A stretch of DNA of 64,000 bases from SB25 sp029560875 (GTDB lineage Bacteria > Bacteroidota > Bacteroidia > Bacteroidales > Tenuifilaceae). The stretch lies in contig DAOOPM010000018.1 of the NCBI GenBank assembly GCA_035388225.1, forward strand, positions 14,094-78,093, in the 5' to 3' direction. The position numbers and the translations under genes are program-made. Shown piece after piece: positions 18,911-27,842 of the stretch; position 1 is the stretch's first letter, and every line of letters starts with the position of its first letter. The notes beneath the pieces were generated by a model, which did not search any database, had not been told where the DNA came from, and worked only from the letters and a program-made list of their open reading frames with translations.

Positions 18911-20134
18911 CTAAGCCGTTTGCCGAACCTGTTCAATATGCTCCTTATGCTTCAGAAAAGTTAGATGCAGCACTATCCAATTTGCGAAGAAAAATACTGC
19001 GGTCATAATCCAAAGGTGCAACCACTCAAATGTTGCGGCCGAGAAAGATGCTCCCATTGTGTTTAACTTTATAAAACCCTTGATTGCTGGAGTTATTGGA
19101 AATACCTGAGCCAAATAGTTAAAACCAAACGGTAACGATTCAACTGGCCACGAAAATCCTGAAAGGAAAAGCATTGGCACCGATGTAAAAAGTAACGTCA
19201 TCATTGACTGCTCCCTGCTTTTAAATATGGTTGATAGTAACATTCCAAGTGATATTGATGCCAATAGGAACGGCAGAACAAACAGCATCAACTCAAAAAC
19301 ATTTCCATTGCTTGGAAAGTTGAATCCTCTAATAACAAACAGCAGCAAGTAAAGCATTACAGGAATGTATACTGTTAAGTATGCCAGTACTTTGCCGAAA
19401 ATCAACCGTACCGTACTACCTTTCAGTTTAGCCAAAACACCAACGTAACTCATAACTCCTCTTTCTCTCTGGGAACCGCCAAGCATTCCAATTCCCATTA
19501 GTAGACTTTGCTGAATTATCAGCAAAATAAGTGGAGGCACAGCATAGCTGCCATACCCTGACGTTGGATTGTACAATGGCTCACTTACAAACTCAACTGG
19601 CGATGAATAGTTCTTTGCTAAATTGGCACTTACTCCTTGCATCTCGTACTGGTTAATTTTCACATTGTTACTAACCAACATTACTGCGGAAACCGTTCCC
19701 TGCAAAACCTGTTTGTAAATAAGCATATAACTAGCATCGGCATAGAGTGCAACGTATGCCTGCTTTTTAACCAGAGTATTCTTTGAAAAGTTCTCAGGAA
19801 TAACAACTATTCCATTAACCTCTCCTTTGTAAAATTGCTCGGTGGCTTCGGCCAAACTACTAGGCTTTGTTGCCACAAAAATTTGTTCTGTTGCATCAAT
19901 CTTTCTGATAATTTCCCTTGAACTTTTGGAATTATCCAAATCGACCACAGCAATCTTAGTATCGCGAAGCACTTCGGTGTTATAACTTATACTATACAAA
20001 ACTGGATAAATTACCGTTGCTCCAAAAAACAGAAGCATAACACCTGCATCGCCAAAAATTCTTTTAAGTTCAGCAAGCCAAAGGGCTCCCGTTTCCCTGA
20101 TTGCGTTATGAATATAGTTGAATATATATTTCAT
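18911..20134 (-). CDS. ABC-2 type exporter permease
   Basis: A 407-residue inner-membrane permease. One transmembrane segment near residues 30-50 is followed by a large extracytoplasmic domain (about 55-205) and a C-terminal bundle of five hydrophobic segments, the topology of ABC2_membrane_3/YhhJ-YbhR proteins. The region after the second segment (GSQRERGVMSYVGVLAKLKG) is typical. It is the last gene of a five-gene minus-strand operon; its start lies 2 nt from the stop of the paralogous permease. The pair would form a heterodimer that exports drugs or envelope lipids through the adaptor and TolC-like partners upstream. No ATPase is adjacent. Confidence 0.9.
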   Translation of the reverse strand: MKYIFNYIHNAIRETGALWLAELKRIFGDAGVMLLFFGATVIYPVLYSISYNTEVLRDTKIAVVDLDNSKSSREIIRKIDATEQIFVATKPSSLAEATEQFYKGEVNGIVVIPENFSKNTLVKKQAYVALYADASYMLIYKQVLQGTVSAVMLVSNNVKINQYEMQGVSANLAKNYSSPVEFVSEPLYNPTSGYGSYAVPPLILLIIQQSLLMGIGMLGGSQRERGVMSYVGVLAKLKGSTVRLIFGKVLAYLTVYIPVMLYLLLFVIRGFNFPSNGNVFELMLFVLPFLLASISLGMLLSTIFKSREQSMMTLLFTSVPMLFLSGFSWPVESLPFGFNYLAQVFPITPAIKGFIKLNTMGASFSAATFEWLHLWIMTAVFFFANWIVLHLTFLKHKEHIEQVRQTA

Positions 20135-20136
20135 CT

Positions 20137-21318
20137 TTAATCCCTTCCCCAGAGTTTTGGTGTATTACAAATCTTTTTCATCCTTCGTAAGAAGAAAAAA
20201 GGTAGGATAAGAAATAGATTTAGCAAAAGTAAAGAGTGCAACGAACTATAAACTGGCGCTCCCTGTAATGCCTGACCAATAAATACCTTATGATAATGAG
20301 TAAATGGAAACAGATAACCTAACACCATCACTGCTTTATACATTGCGATATGCGGAAATGTTAAACCAGACATCGTGAATGCAAGAGCTGCATATACCGA
20401 CGAAATACTTAACGCCATTCGCAAACTCGTGAATATCGATATTATTACAATCCCCATTGAGATATAGGCCAAAACAAAAAGCAAGGCATTGTAAACAAGC
20501 AACCACACGCTACCATTGAATGGTGTGCCAAAGAACTTGATAAGTAGAACATTTACAAAAAGCATCAAAAAACTATAAATAATCAGGTATGGTGTCATCT
20601 TTGCCGATAACGCCCTGATTATACTGCCATGTGCTGTTTTTAACCATTCATCCGCTGTATGATACTTAAATTCTGAACCAATGGCGTAAACTGTTCCACT
20701 AAGGATAAACATCAGCAACATAATTGGCAGAAACGCAGTGGTTAAGTAGTAAAAGTAGTTAGTATAAGGATTGAAAAGTGCGTGTGAATCGACCTTTACA
20801 GGCATAACCTGCTGAACCGCCTGGTTGTAATGTTGACCTTTCTTTAATCGTAAATTAAGGTCAACCCCGGCAGAGAAAGTACTTACAGCAGTTGTAACAT
20901 CCTTATTTATTATTCCACCAACTATCATGTATGCATTATTGTAGAAGAATGCTACCTGGGGCTGCGATGCCTTAAAAAGATTCTTCTCAAAATCCTGAGG
21001 AATAATAACTACTCCATAAATATCGCCACGCTCAATTGCACGTTTTGCCTCAGTTAAATCGGAATAATTGGAAACTATTGTGGCCGATGGAACAGCATCA
21101 ATCATTCTTGCCAACTTCCGTGAAGTTGCAGACGAGTTCATATCGACTAATCCAATGGGTAAATTACGAGGCACTCCATTAATGAACATCAGAGTCATCA
21201 CCCCAATGGCAATTACTGGAAGAATTAACGTAACCATCAAATAGGTACGTCTGCTTCTCATAAGCATGAACTCGCGCTTAATAACCGCCCACCAACCTTT
21301 TGGATTATAGTTGCTCAT
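20137..21318 (-). CDS. ABC-2 type exporter permease (paralogue)
   Basis: A 393-residue permease with the same layout as its neighbour: an N-terminal transmembrane helix (about 27-48), an extracytoplasmic domain carrying IYGVVIIPQDFEKNLF, and a C-terminal block of five or six helices. The YGVVIIP motif resembles the VNGIVVIP motif of the downstream gene, so the two arose by duplication. It starts 11 nt after the adaptor stop. It probably works as a heterodimer with the product of 18911-20134. Confidence 0.9.
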   Translation of the reverse strand: MSNYNPKGWWAVIKREFMLMRSRRTYLMVTLILPVIAIGVMTLMFINGVPRNLPIGLVDMNSSATSRKLARMIDAVPSATIVSNYSDLTEAKRAIERGDIYGVVIIPQDFEKNLFKASQPQVAFFYNNAYMIVGGIINKDVTTAVSTFSAGVDLNLRLKKGQHYNQAVQQVMPVKVDSHALFNPYTNYFYYLTTAFLPIMLLMFILSGTVYAIGSEFKYHTADEWLKTAHGSIIRALSAKMTPYLIIYSFLMLFVNVLLIKFFGTPFNGSVWLLVYNALLFVLAYISMGIVIISIFTSLRMALSISSVYAALAFTMSGLTFPHIAMYKAVMVLGYLFPFTHYHKVFIGQALQGAPVYSSLHSLLLLNLFLILPFFFLRRMKKICNTPKLWGRD

Positions 21319-21329
21319 TGATTGCTCAA

Positions 21330-22319
21330 TTAAATATTATCCCACTCAACAATTACGCTCATTCCTGGGCGTAGATTCTCAATTTTCACAACAGGCAAAG
21401 CCCTTACCTCAAACGATTTTAAATCGAATGAACCGCTTGCCTTTGTTGCTCTCCACGTTGCAAAATCGGCCTCAGCCTTAATAAAATTCACCTTGAATTT
21501 TACTTCATCTAAATTTAGCGCAGGAATTGATGCGGAAAACTCCTTGCCCATTTCGAATTTGGAAAGTAAATCTTCACGAACGTAAAAAGTAATCCAGCAA
21601 TCGTTCAAATCAACTATTTGAACTACAGGAAAACCTGGAGTGACCAGTTCGCCCATCTCTGCATTTATTTGAGATATTTCACCGTTGATAGGCGATGTAA
21701 GTATAGTTTCTCCTAAATACGATTGAACCTCCGAAATTGCCCCTTGAGCCTGATTAAACATAGCACGCGCAGCATCCTTATCCTCTGTGCGGGTTGCGTT
21801 TAGCGCCATCTGGTAGGTTGCCTTTGCGGCATCCTCGTTCATTTTGGCAACCTTTAACTGAGTCTCGGCCTCATCTCTTTTTTGTGCGGGGACAACACCC
21901 TCGTTGTAAAGATTCTGAATTCTGTCGAATGTTTTCTGCATCAACTCCTTGGCTGCAATAGCATTCTGGTAAACACTGTAAGCCTGGGCAATCTGCTCCT
22001 CGCGAGCACCCTTATCGGCCTTGTTCTTTTGAGCTTTTGCAGCATCGCCAATAGCCATTACCTGTTGCAATTTAGCATCAATCTCAGGGCTACTTAGAAT
22101 AACCAATTTATCGCCAACATTCACGGCTTGACCCTCCTTAAAGTTGCACTCAGCAATACGCCCCGCAATTTTGGTGGCAACCCTTACCTCGGTAGCCTCA
22201 ACCTGCCCCTGAATGATAATGGGTGCTGGCTTAAACGCAATCCATCCTACAATTGACAGTAGCAATACAAAAGCAATGATTACTACTCCTATTACAACGC
22301 TACTATTTTTCACTTTCAT
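21330..22319 (-). CDS. HlyD-family periplasmic adaptor (membrane fusion) protein
   Basis: A 329-residue adaptor. One N-terminal membrane anchor (VVIGVVIIAFVLLLSIVGWIAF, about 8-29) precedes a barrel-sandwich domain starting at GQVEATEVRVATKIAGRI, a long alpha-hairpin with Ala/Lys/Glu heptads (about 90-190), and the return strand SPINGEISQINAEMGELVTPGFPVVQI. This order matches YhiI/YbhG adaptors that join ABC-2 permeases to an outer-membrane channel. It lies 28 nt downstream of the TolC-like gene in the same operon. Confidence 0.92.
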   Translation of the reverse strand: MKVKNSSVVIGVVIIAFVLLLSIVGWIAFKPAPIIIQGQVEATEVRVATKIAGRIAECNFKEGQAVNVGDKLVILSSPEIDAKLQQVMAIGDAAKAQKNKADKGAREEQIAQAYSVYQNAIAAKELMQKTFDRIQNLYNEGVVPAQKRDEAETQLKVAKMNEDAAKATYQMALNATRTEDKDAARAMFNQAQGAISEVQSYLGETILTSPINGEISQINAEMGELVTPGFPVVQIVDLNDCWITFYVREDLLSKFEMGKEFSASIPALNLDEVKFKVNFIKAEADFATWRATKASGSFDLKSFEVRALPVVKIENLRPGMSVIVEWDNI

Positions 22320-22347
22320 AGTTATAATATTATATTTTTCTGATTTT

Positions 22348-23823
22348 CTAATTTGATGCTAAAGAATACTGGGTAAACGATTGGCTATCGCCAGTTAATT
22401 CAAGCAACGATGCAAGAGCAACATCAAAATCGTACATCGCCTTTAGTTGCTCCACCTTTACCTTTGATAGATTCATATTGGCATCCACAACCTCTGTAGA
22501 TGTTGCAAATCCCTCGTTAAAGGCTTTCTGACGAACACGAACATACTCCTGAGCAAATTTTAAACTCACCAAACTACTCTCGTACTGTTCCTTAGCCTGT
22601 AGCATCTGTTGGTAAACTTTTGTTATACCTGTTGTTATATCGAGTTGGGCTTTTTCCTGATAGGTTTCAACCTGACTTCGCTGAACTTTTGCAGCCTGAA
22701 CCTTATTGTTCTTTGCCAAACCATCAAAAATATTGACCTTTAACCCTACACCAACATACCACTCGGGCATAAACTCGGGCATTTGATAACCGTATAACTC
22801 ATACGACCCCATAATAGCTACGTCGGGTAAATATGCCGAACGTTCCTTACGTATTGCTTGGTCTGCCTGAATTTTCTTTTGGTCGAGCTGACCAAAAACT
22901 GGGTTTTGTTGCTTTGCCCTAACTATGTAATCGTCGAGTGTTAAAATATTCTCGGAGATAAACAGTTGGGTTGTAGGCTTAACCGGTTGATTTACATTCA
23001 AAACACTTTTTAGCGCGGTTTGCATTAGTTCAACATCTTTCTGAGCTTTTTTCAACTCACGCTGAGCCTCAGCATAGGCAACCTCGGCATGTAGCCGTTC
23101 TGCCTCGGGCGACAATCCGTTTTTTTCCATTTTACGAGCATTGTTTAAATGCTCAAGCATCCCCTGAGATACTTGCATACGAACATTGGCAACCTCAACA
23201 GCCAGTATCAACCCATAGTAACGCTGAACCAACGATGTTATTTGGCTATTTGAAACCATTCGCACCTTCTCCTTGTTCTCATTCTCCTTTGCTTTTGCTG
23301 CGGAATTGGCTGCATATATCTTACCTCCCGTAAAAATTGGCCAAGTAAGATTTGCGGAAACATTACCCAGTTTATCCTCCACAAGAGTTTTTTCCCACTC
23401 AGCGGCTTTAATTTCAGCAATACCTTCCATTGTCTTATTTAACAATAAAGTATATGCTTCTGTGTTTGTAATGCCGTGTAAATTACCTATTAGTTGGGTT
23501 TGTGCTGCTGATAGTGAATAAATTCCGCTAAGAGCATCGCCTATAGGAGACAAATCGAGCGTTGCTGGCTGATTTTGTATCCCAAAAGTAGCGCTTAACC
23601 CAACCTGTGGCATATACAGCCCACGAGCAGATTTGCGCTCATACTCATTTTGCATTAATGCCTGATTAGCCACCTTAATATCTGGATTTTGCTGAAGCAG
23701 CAAATTTATGCTACCCTGCATATCAAGAGCCAATGAATCCGAAGTATTCTGCTGCGCAACCAAACTATTTGATAGTTGCATTAGACCTAAAATTAAAACA
23801 CATAAAACGCTATATCTTTTCAT
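22348..23823 (-). CDS. TolC-family outer membrane efflux protein
   Basis: A 491-residue outer-membrane channel with a signal peptide (MKRYSVLCVLILGLMQLSNSLVA). Two OEP-type halves are visible: the first with LLQQNPDIKVANQALMQNEYERKSARGLYMPQVG, the second with QQNPVFGQLDQKKIQADQAIRKERSAYLPDV, both repeating the NP...A...P pattern. The C-terminal helices have EYVRVRQKAFNEGFATSTEVVDA, a TolC landmark. It follows the TetR gene by 11 nt and supplies the exit duct for the adaptor-permease complex. Confidence 0.93.
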   Translation of the reverse strand: MKRYSVLCVLILGLMQLSNSLVAQQNTSDSLALDMQGSINLLLQQNPDIKVANQALMQNEYERKSARGLYMPQVGLSATFGIQNQPATLDLSPIGDALSGIYSLSAAQTQLIGNLHGITNTEAYTLLLNKTMEGIAEIKAAEWEKTLVEDKLGNVSANLTWPIFTGGKIYAANSAAKAKENENKEKVRMVSNSQITSLVQRYYGLILAVEVANVRMQVSQGMLEHLNNARKMEKNGLSPEAERLHAEVAYAEAQRELKKAQKDVELMQTALKSVLNVNQPVKPTTQLFISENILTLDDYIVRAKQQNPVFGQLDQKKIQADQAIRKERSAYLPDVAIMGSYELYGYQMPEFMPEWYVGVGLKVNIFDGLAKNNKVQAAKVQRSQVETYQEKAQLDITTGITKVYQQMLQAKEQYESSLVSLKFAQEYVRVRQKAFNEGFATSTEVVDANMNLSKVKVEQLKAMYDFDVALASLLELTGDSQSFTQYSLASN

Positions 23824-23834
23824 ATCTAAGTATT

Positions 23835-24416
23835 TTATTTCGAAATTCCAGAGTAAATAATCTCAATTACTGAGTATAAGCGCTCCTCTAAAGAAAGAGG
23901 AAAGCCCGCAACCATCTCGGATGGCATGGTTTGGTGGAAAGCATCGGTAAATAACTTTTCAGAGGCGGCTATAAACATGTAAAGAGCCATATTTAAACTC
24001 CACCCTTCTTTTAATTTTCCAAGCTTAACGCCCTCCTGTAGAATTCGCATACCATGTCGCATAAGAAGATCTTTCTTATAATTCACTATTACGTCGTATG
24101 CCTCTGGCAAATTCCTTTTCAAATCATTAATTAGCACAGCAACCTTTGAAACCCAAACACCTAAAAGGGATAGACTTGACTTAATTTTATCCTCATAACT
24201 ATTGGCAGGATTGTTTTCAATGGCAGTTAATTCCTGCTCAATGTCAACCATTCCTTGCTCAATAACTGCAAAAACCAACTCCTCCTTACTACTAAAGTGG
24301 TTGTAAATTGTTTTTTTGCTGATATTTAACTCTGATGATATTTCGTCGATCCTGATTTTACTGTAACCATGACGTAAAAACATCTCTCGAGCCGTTTGAA
24401 GTATTCTATTTTTCAT
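23835..24416 (-). CDS. TetR-family transcriptional regulator of the exporter operon
   Basis: A 193-residue regulator. The N-terminal helix-turn-helix (TAREMFLRHGYSKIRIDEISSELNISKKTIYNHFSSKEEL, about residues 6-46) is typical TetR; the rest is a helical ligand-binding domain. I chose the ATG at 24416 because a strong promoter is centred between it and the upstream start candidate at 24488, and AAAAAGG lies just ahead of it. As first gene of the exporter operon it probably represses its own promoter until a substrate binds. Confidence 0.9.
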   Translation of the reverse strand: MKNRILQTAREMFLRHGYSKIRIDEISSELNISKKTIYNHFSSKEELVFAVIEQGMVDIEQELTAIENNPANSYEDKIKSSLSLLGVWVSKVAVLINDLKRNLPEAYDVIVNYKKDLLMRHGMRILQEGVKLGKLKEGWSLNMALYMFIAASEKLFTDAFHQTMPSEMVAGFPLSLEERLYSVIEIIYSGISK

Positions 24417-24458
24417 TACAAATACCTTTTTACACTTTTTTGGTTTTTTTAGTTTCCG

Positions 24459-24489
24459 CAAAAGTATAGGTTTAATTAAAACCATCAAA
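24459..24489 (-). promoter_or_regulatory. Bacteroidota promoter of the tetR-exporter operon
   Basis: On the minus strand TTTG (24489-24486), a 19-nt spacer and TACTTTTG (24466-24459) give a perfect consensus match. Transcription would start near 24452, about 36 nt before the tetR ATG. Confidence 0.7.
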
Positions 24490-24598
24490 AAAGTATTAGA
24501 ATTTTTTTTAAAGATGATAGTTAATGTAAGCTAAAGCCTTTTGTTCTCGAATTTTTAAGGAATGTAGAATAACCGAAAATAAGTGTGGCCGCAAAAAT

Positions 24599-24979
24599 CT
24601 ATCCTAACTTTATTGACGTTTTTCCGAAACGTTTTTCGAGTAAGGAATCAACTAGAATTAATACAATAACCGATAGAGCAATCATCATAACAGTTGGGCT
24701 TAGAATAAACGAAAAAACTTTTTTCACAATTTCAAGTGCTCCACCAAACTGAGGAAAAAAAACGAAAATTGATGTGATAATTCCAAAAATGAGTCCAACC
24801 ACACTTATTACAGCAGGCACCCAGCCAGCAATAATTCCCATATAGATACGTTTAGGCTGAACAACGGATTCCTCCGCTATTATTTTCTTAACCATGAGTT
24901 CTAATTCTGCAGGTGCCTCAACCATTCCATAGCCGAGAATCTTGCTCAACTCCCTATCCTTATTATTCACTGTGCTCAT
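24599..24979 (-). CDS. small membrane protein, possible anti-sigma partner
   Basis: A 126-residue protein with a cytoplasmic N-terminus of about 45 residues and two hydrophobic hairpins (about 46-76 and 88-112). I do not recognise a named family. Its start overlaps the stop of the sigma factor gene by 4 nt, the translational coupling often seen between ECF sigma factors and their membrane anti-sigma factors. No ASD/zinc-binding anti-sigma motif (HxxxCxxC) is present, so the role is an inference from position only. Confidence 0.75.
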   Translation of the reverse strand: MSTVNNKDRELSKILGYGMVEAPAELELMVKKIIAEESVVQPKRIYMGIIAGWVPAVISVVGLIFGIITSIFVFFPQFGGALEIVKKVFSFILSPTVMMIALSVIVLILVDSLLEKRFGKTSIKLG

Positions 24980-25551
24980 AGTAAGTTTTTTACTTCAACG
25001 TTCAACATTTCAGTTAACTTTTCGTGTAGTTTATTTCGTCCCCTAAAAAGTTTAATCTTAACATTCGATTGGGTAAGTTGCATAATCTGGGCTATCTCAT
25101 CCACGCTTTGATCTTCAACATAGTAAAGCATCAGGATGGCACTATCCTCCTCACCCAGTTGATCCAACGCCTTTGTAACAAAATGCTTTCTATCCTCAAC
25201 ACCCAATATCTCTATAGCATTTGCAATTCCACCAAAGTAAACTTGGTCGTCTGATATCTCTGGTAAATCTACAAAATTTCGAGTACTCCGCTTATGCATC
25301 AAGGCCTGATTTACTGTGATTCTGTAAATCCAGGTGGATAGTTTACTTTCGCCCCTGAAGTTTGACAAACCCTTATAAATCCTGATGAACGATTCCTGTG
25401 CGACCTCTAAAGCATCGTCCCTATTACCAGTAAAACGAAAAGCAATGGAATACACCATATTCTGATACTCCTTAAAAACAGCATCGAACGATGGGTATTC
25501 CAGTACTTCCGGTTGATTTCCCTTAGTAAACGAACTACTCAGGTTTACCAT
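24976..25551 (-). CDS. ECF-type RNA polymerase sigma factor
   Basis: A 191-residue sigma-70 family protein of extracytoplasmic-function type. Region 2 shows FKEYQNMVYSIAFRFTGNRDDALEVAQESFIRIYKGLSNFRGESKLSTWIYRITVNQ in pieces across residues 30-90, and region 4 shows EEDSAILMLYYVEDQSVDEIAQIMQLTQSNVKIKLFRGRNKL in the last 60 residues. The ATG at 25551 is favoured over a TTG at 25563. It overlaps the upstream DUF6249-like gene by 17 nt and the downstream membrane gene by 4 nt, so all three form one operon. Confidence 0.92.
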   Translation of the reverse strand: MVNLSSSFTKGNQPEVLEYPSFDAVFKEYQNMVYSIAFRFTGNRDDALEVAQESFIRIYKGLSNFRGESKLSTWIYRITVNQALMHKRSTRNFVDLPEISDDQVYFGGIANAIEILGVEDRKHFVTKALDQLGEEDSAILMLYYVEDQSVDEIAQIMQLTQSNVKIKLFRGRNKLHEKLTEMLNVEVKNLL

Positions 25552-25879
25552 TCTTTTTACCAATAGTAAAGTAGTAAATTAGTAATCCCAAACCACCAAA
25601 CAAGAAAATTGTCGAAAACATTACTGCTGGTTCAGCGAGGGCTGTGTAATGAATTAGAATTGCACCAATAATCAACCCTAACGCAACACCCACCAAAAGG
25701 AATCCCCACTTTGCAGCAGAGTTAGGATTTCCTGAACGTTTCTTATAAATCTCGCTAACATCCATCCCTTTTTCAATCATTGCCATACGCTCACGGTTCT
25801 GTGCCCAAAGAGCATATACTAGAGCTCCGCCTGAAACAAGAATTGCTACAATTGGAATAAAAACTGCTATAACTTCCAT
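25535..25879 (-). CDS. DUF6249-like small membrane protein
   Basis: A 114-residue protein with an N-terminal membrane segment (IAVFIPIVAILVSGGALVYALW), a basic linker containing ERMAMIEKGMDVSEIYKKR, and two more hydrophobic segments. The NRERMAMIEKGM linker is the hallmark of DUF6249 proteins, which in Bacteroidota usually sit beside an ECF sigma factor. It is the first gene of the sigma operon, with a TAACTTTG -10-like element (25905-25898) about 20 nt upstream of its start. Confidence 0.82.
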   Translation of the reverse strand: MEVIAVFIPIVAILVSGGALVYALWAQNRERMAMIEKGMDVSEIYKKRSGNPNSAAKWGFLLVGVALGLIIGAILIHYTALAEPAVMFSTIFLFGGLGLLIYYFTIGKKNGKPE

Positions 25880-26013
25880 AGTTTTATTTTTTTAGTTCAA
25901 AGTTAAGATGCACCCCTTGAGCGTTCGGTTACAAAATTCGGAAATTATTTTTTAAGGTTTTTATAATTTGATGATTATATGAGTATTACACACAGAGAGT
26001 TCATTTAATCACA

Positions 26014-26042
26014 CCCCTCAAGGGTTTAAAACCCTTGAGGGG
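26014..26042. repeat. palindromic repeat, copy B
   Basis: Arms CCCCTCAAGGGTTT and complement around a single A, identical in sequence to the core of copy A at 17132-17162. It lies 4 nt beyond the stop codon of the AAA/DUF4143 gene. Confidence 0.9.
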
Positions 26043-26046
26043 ATAA

Positions 26047-27192
26047 TCATACTTCATTCTGAACGTTATTGTTTGGCAATAAAAAGGTTTCAAAATTATC
26101 GGGATTTACCACCATTAACTCCGGATTATAAGCCTTTGTGAAGGTTGACGAAAATTTTGCTTTCGCATTTTTATTCCATTTAAACTCATAAGCAAAAATC
26201 TTACCGTTGCGCTCCTCTACATAATCTATTTCCTGCTGTTGGGTAGTTCGCCAAAAGAACGAATTTGCAAAAAAATTATTGTTATTCAGAGACTTAATGC
26301 GCTCACTTACCAAAAAGTTTTCCCAAAGCGCTCCGACATCCTGTCTCAGACCCAATGGGTTAAAATTAGATATCAGTGCATTACGAATCCCATTGTCGTA
26401 GAAAAAGATTTTTCGGTTTGTGCTTATTTCGTTCCGGATATTTCTGCTGAAAGGCTCAAGGCGAAACACTATAAAAGCCTTTTCGAGTAAGTTTATGTAT
26501 GTTGCAACCGTATCTTTGCTTACCTGAAGTAAATTTGCCAACTCGTTATACGAAACCTCATTTCCAAGTTGCAATGCCAAGGCTTTTAGCAATTTTGGCA
26601 AAAGATCTGGCTTTCGAACAGACTGTATTGTAAGTAAATCCTTGTAAAGATAACTATTACTTAGCTGTTTTAGAACCTCTTGTTCATTTCCTGTATGATT
26701 TATTACATCAGGGTACATGCCATAAATCAATCGTTGCTCCAGCTGTTGCTGAACTTTAAGGTAACCAAAATGTGCTCTAAGCTCATTCCAGGTGATTGGT
26801 AGCAACATATACTCCCATTTTCTCCCGGTTAAGGGTTCATTTATTTCACTTGCAAGTTCCAATGCCGACGACCCACTAACCAATAATTGAACACCCTTTA
26901 GCCTGTCTGTAATAATTTTAAGGGCAAGTCCTATGTTTTTAACTCGTTGTGCTTCATCTATAAAAATGGTTTTGTGATTTCCGACGAGCTGTCTCAGATT
27001 TTCGAAATTTGTATTCTCTAAGCGTTCGCGAACAAATATTTCGTCGCAATCGAGCAAAAGATAATCTCCTGCCTCAGAAGCAATATCTGTTAGCAGGGTT
27101 GTTTTCCCAGTTTGTCTTGGCCCAAGTACTACAATTGCCTTACCTGTTCCCATTTTTTTTAAAATCAATTCACGAAGATCTCTTTTAATCAT
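26047..27192 (-). CDS. AAA ATPase with DUF4143 C-terminal domain
   Basis: A 381-residue protein. The AAA_14 domain has Walker A GPRQTGKT (24-31) and Walker B IFIDEAQ (76-82), with sensor LLVSGSSALEL. A central winged-helix-like stretch (NEVSYNELANLLQVSKDTVATYINLLEKAFIV, quoted in part) leads to DUF4143, whose end carries EIDYVEE and YEFKWN, the layout of a PD-(D/E)XK nuclease core. The family is widespread, patchily distributed and of unclear function; it has been suspected of links to mobile DNA or toxin-like roles. The gene stands alone and is bracketed by palindromes B and C. Confidence 0.92.
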   Translation of the reverse strand: MIKRDLRELILKKMGTGKAIVVLGPRQTGKTTLLTDIASEAGDYLLLDCDEIFVRERLENTNFENLRQLVGNHKTIFIDEAQRVKNIGLALKIITDRLKGVQLLVSGSSALELASEINEPLTGRKWEYMLLPITWNELRAHFGYLKVQQQLEQRLIYGMYPDVINHTGNEQEVLKQLSNSYLYKDLLTIQSVRKPDLLPKLLKALALQLGNEVSYNELANLLQVSKDTVATYINLLEKAFIVFRLEPFSRNIRNEISTNRKIFFYDNGIRNALISNFNPLGLRQDVGALWENFLVSERIKSLNNNNFFANSFFWRTTQQQEIDYVEERNGKIFAYEFKWNKNAKAKFSSTFTKAYNPELMVVNPDNFETFLLPNNNVQNEV

Positions 27193-27425
27193 TACCCTGA
27201 TTTTATATTCTCTAAATATTATAATATTTGGCTAATATAATTCCTATAATTAACAAATACAAAATCTGTGAAATAATTTATTATTGAATATTTGTGGCTT
27301 CCCTGTTACGATGAGGAAATCTTCATCACCCCCTCAAGGGTTTGAAACCCTTGAGGGGGATGTAAACAGCCAACTCTATAATAAATTTCAAATAATAGCG
27401 TTTTTTTGAGTAAATTCGTCTGATA
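27193..27425. other. intergenic region between divergent genes
   Basis: A 233-bp AT-rich gap between the divergent AAA ATPase and small membrane protein genes. It contains palindrome C but no coding frame or RNA gene that I can support, and no full-consensus promoter for either gene. Confidence 0.5.
27329..27359. repeat. palindromic repeat, copy C
   Basis: Arms CCCCCTCAAGGGTTT and complement around a single G. It differs from copy A only at this central base. It lies upstream of the AAA/DUF4143 gene, so copies B and C flank that gene. Confidence 0.9.
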
Positions 27426-27836
27426 ATGAAAAAGATAATCGCAAAAACAACAATTCCTGTATTGATAGGAATATTTAATGTACTTTTTCTACTGTTTGTT
27501 GTTGATTATGCCATATACGGCAACCTTGATTTTTTGACTAAAGATATGGTATTGCTTAAGTTCTTTCTGCCAATATCAATTGCGGGAGCAGTAATTGTTC
27601 AGTACATTATTGTTCTGCCAGTATGGAAAAGGTTTGCAGAGAATAATAAGGTTATTGGATTAACCATTATTCCTTTTACTACGTTGGTATGTCTACTTGG
27701 AGGGATTGTATTTACCTATTTATTCTGGGAACGCGATTTGGGTATAGGAGAACTCCTTGCAGTTTTCCTAACTGGGCAAATTGCCTTTGCTATTTACTGG
27801 AGTAGCAACTTAATGCTTTTAAAACGCCTTGATTGA
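27426..27836 (+). CDS. small four-helix membrane protein of unknown function
   Basis: A 136-residue integral membrane protein with four predicted transmembrane segments (about 9-30, 45-65, 78-100 and 109-130) and short loops. I do not recognise a family. The next gene is convergent, with only 6 nt between stops, and no partner gene is apparent. Its start ATG follows an AT-rich leader. Confidence 0.75.
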   Translation: MKKIIAKTTIPVLIGIFNVLFLLFVVDYAIYGNLDFLTKDMVLLKFFLPISIAGAVIVQYIIVLPVWKRFAENNKVIGLTIIPFTTLVCLLGGIVFTYLFWERDLGIGELLAVFLTGQIAFAIYWSSNLMLLKRLD

Positions 27837-27842
27837 TGGTGA

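Noticed and set aside
24417..24488. Longer N-terminus for the TetR regulator
   Set aside because: The extension would include the promoter and is rich in Lys only; the ATG at 24416 has a ribosome site and begins the HTH domain correctly.
26047..27359. Restriction-modification or toxin-antitoxin system
   Set aside because: The DUF4143 ATPase stands alone, with no methyltransferase, specificity subunit or small antitoxin gene beside it.
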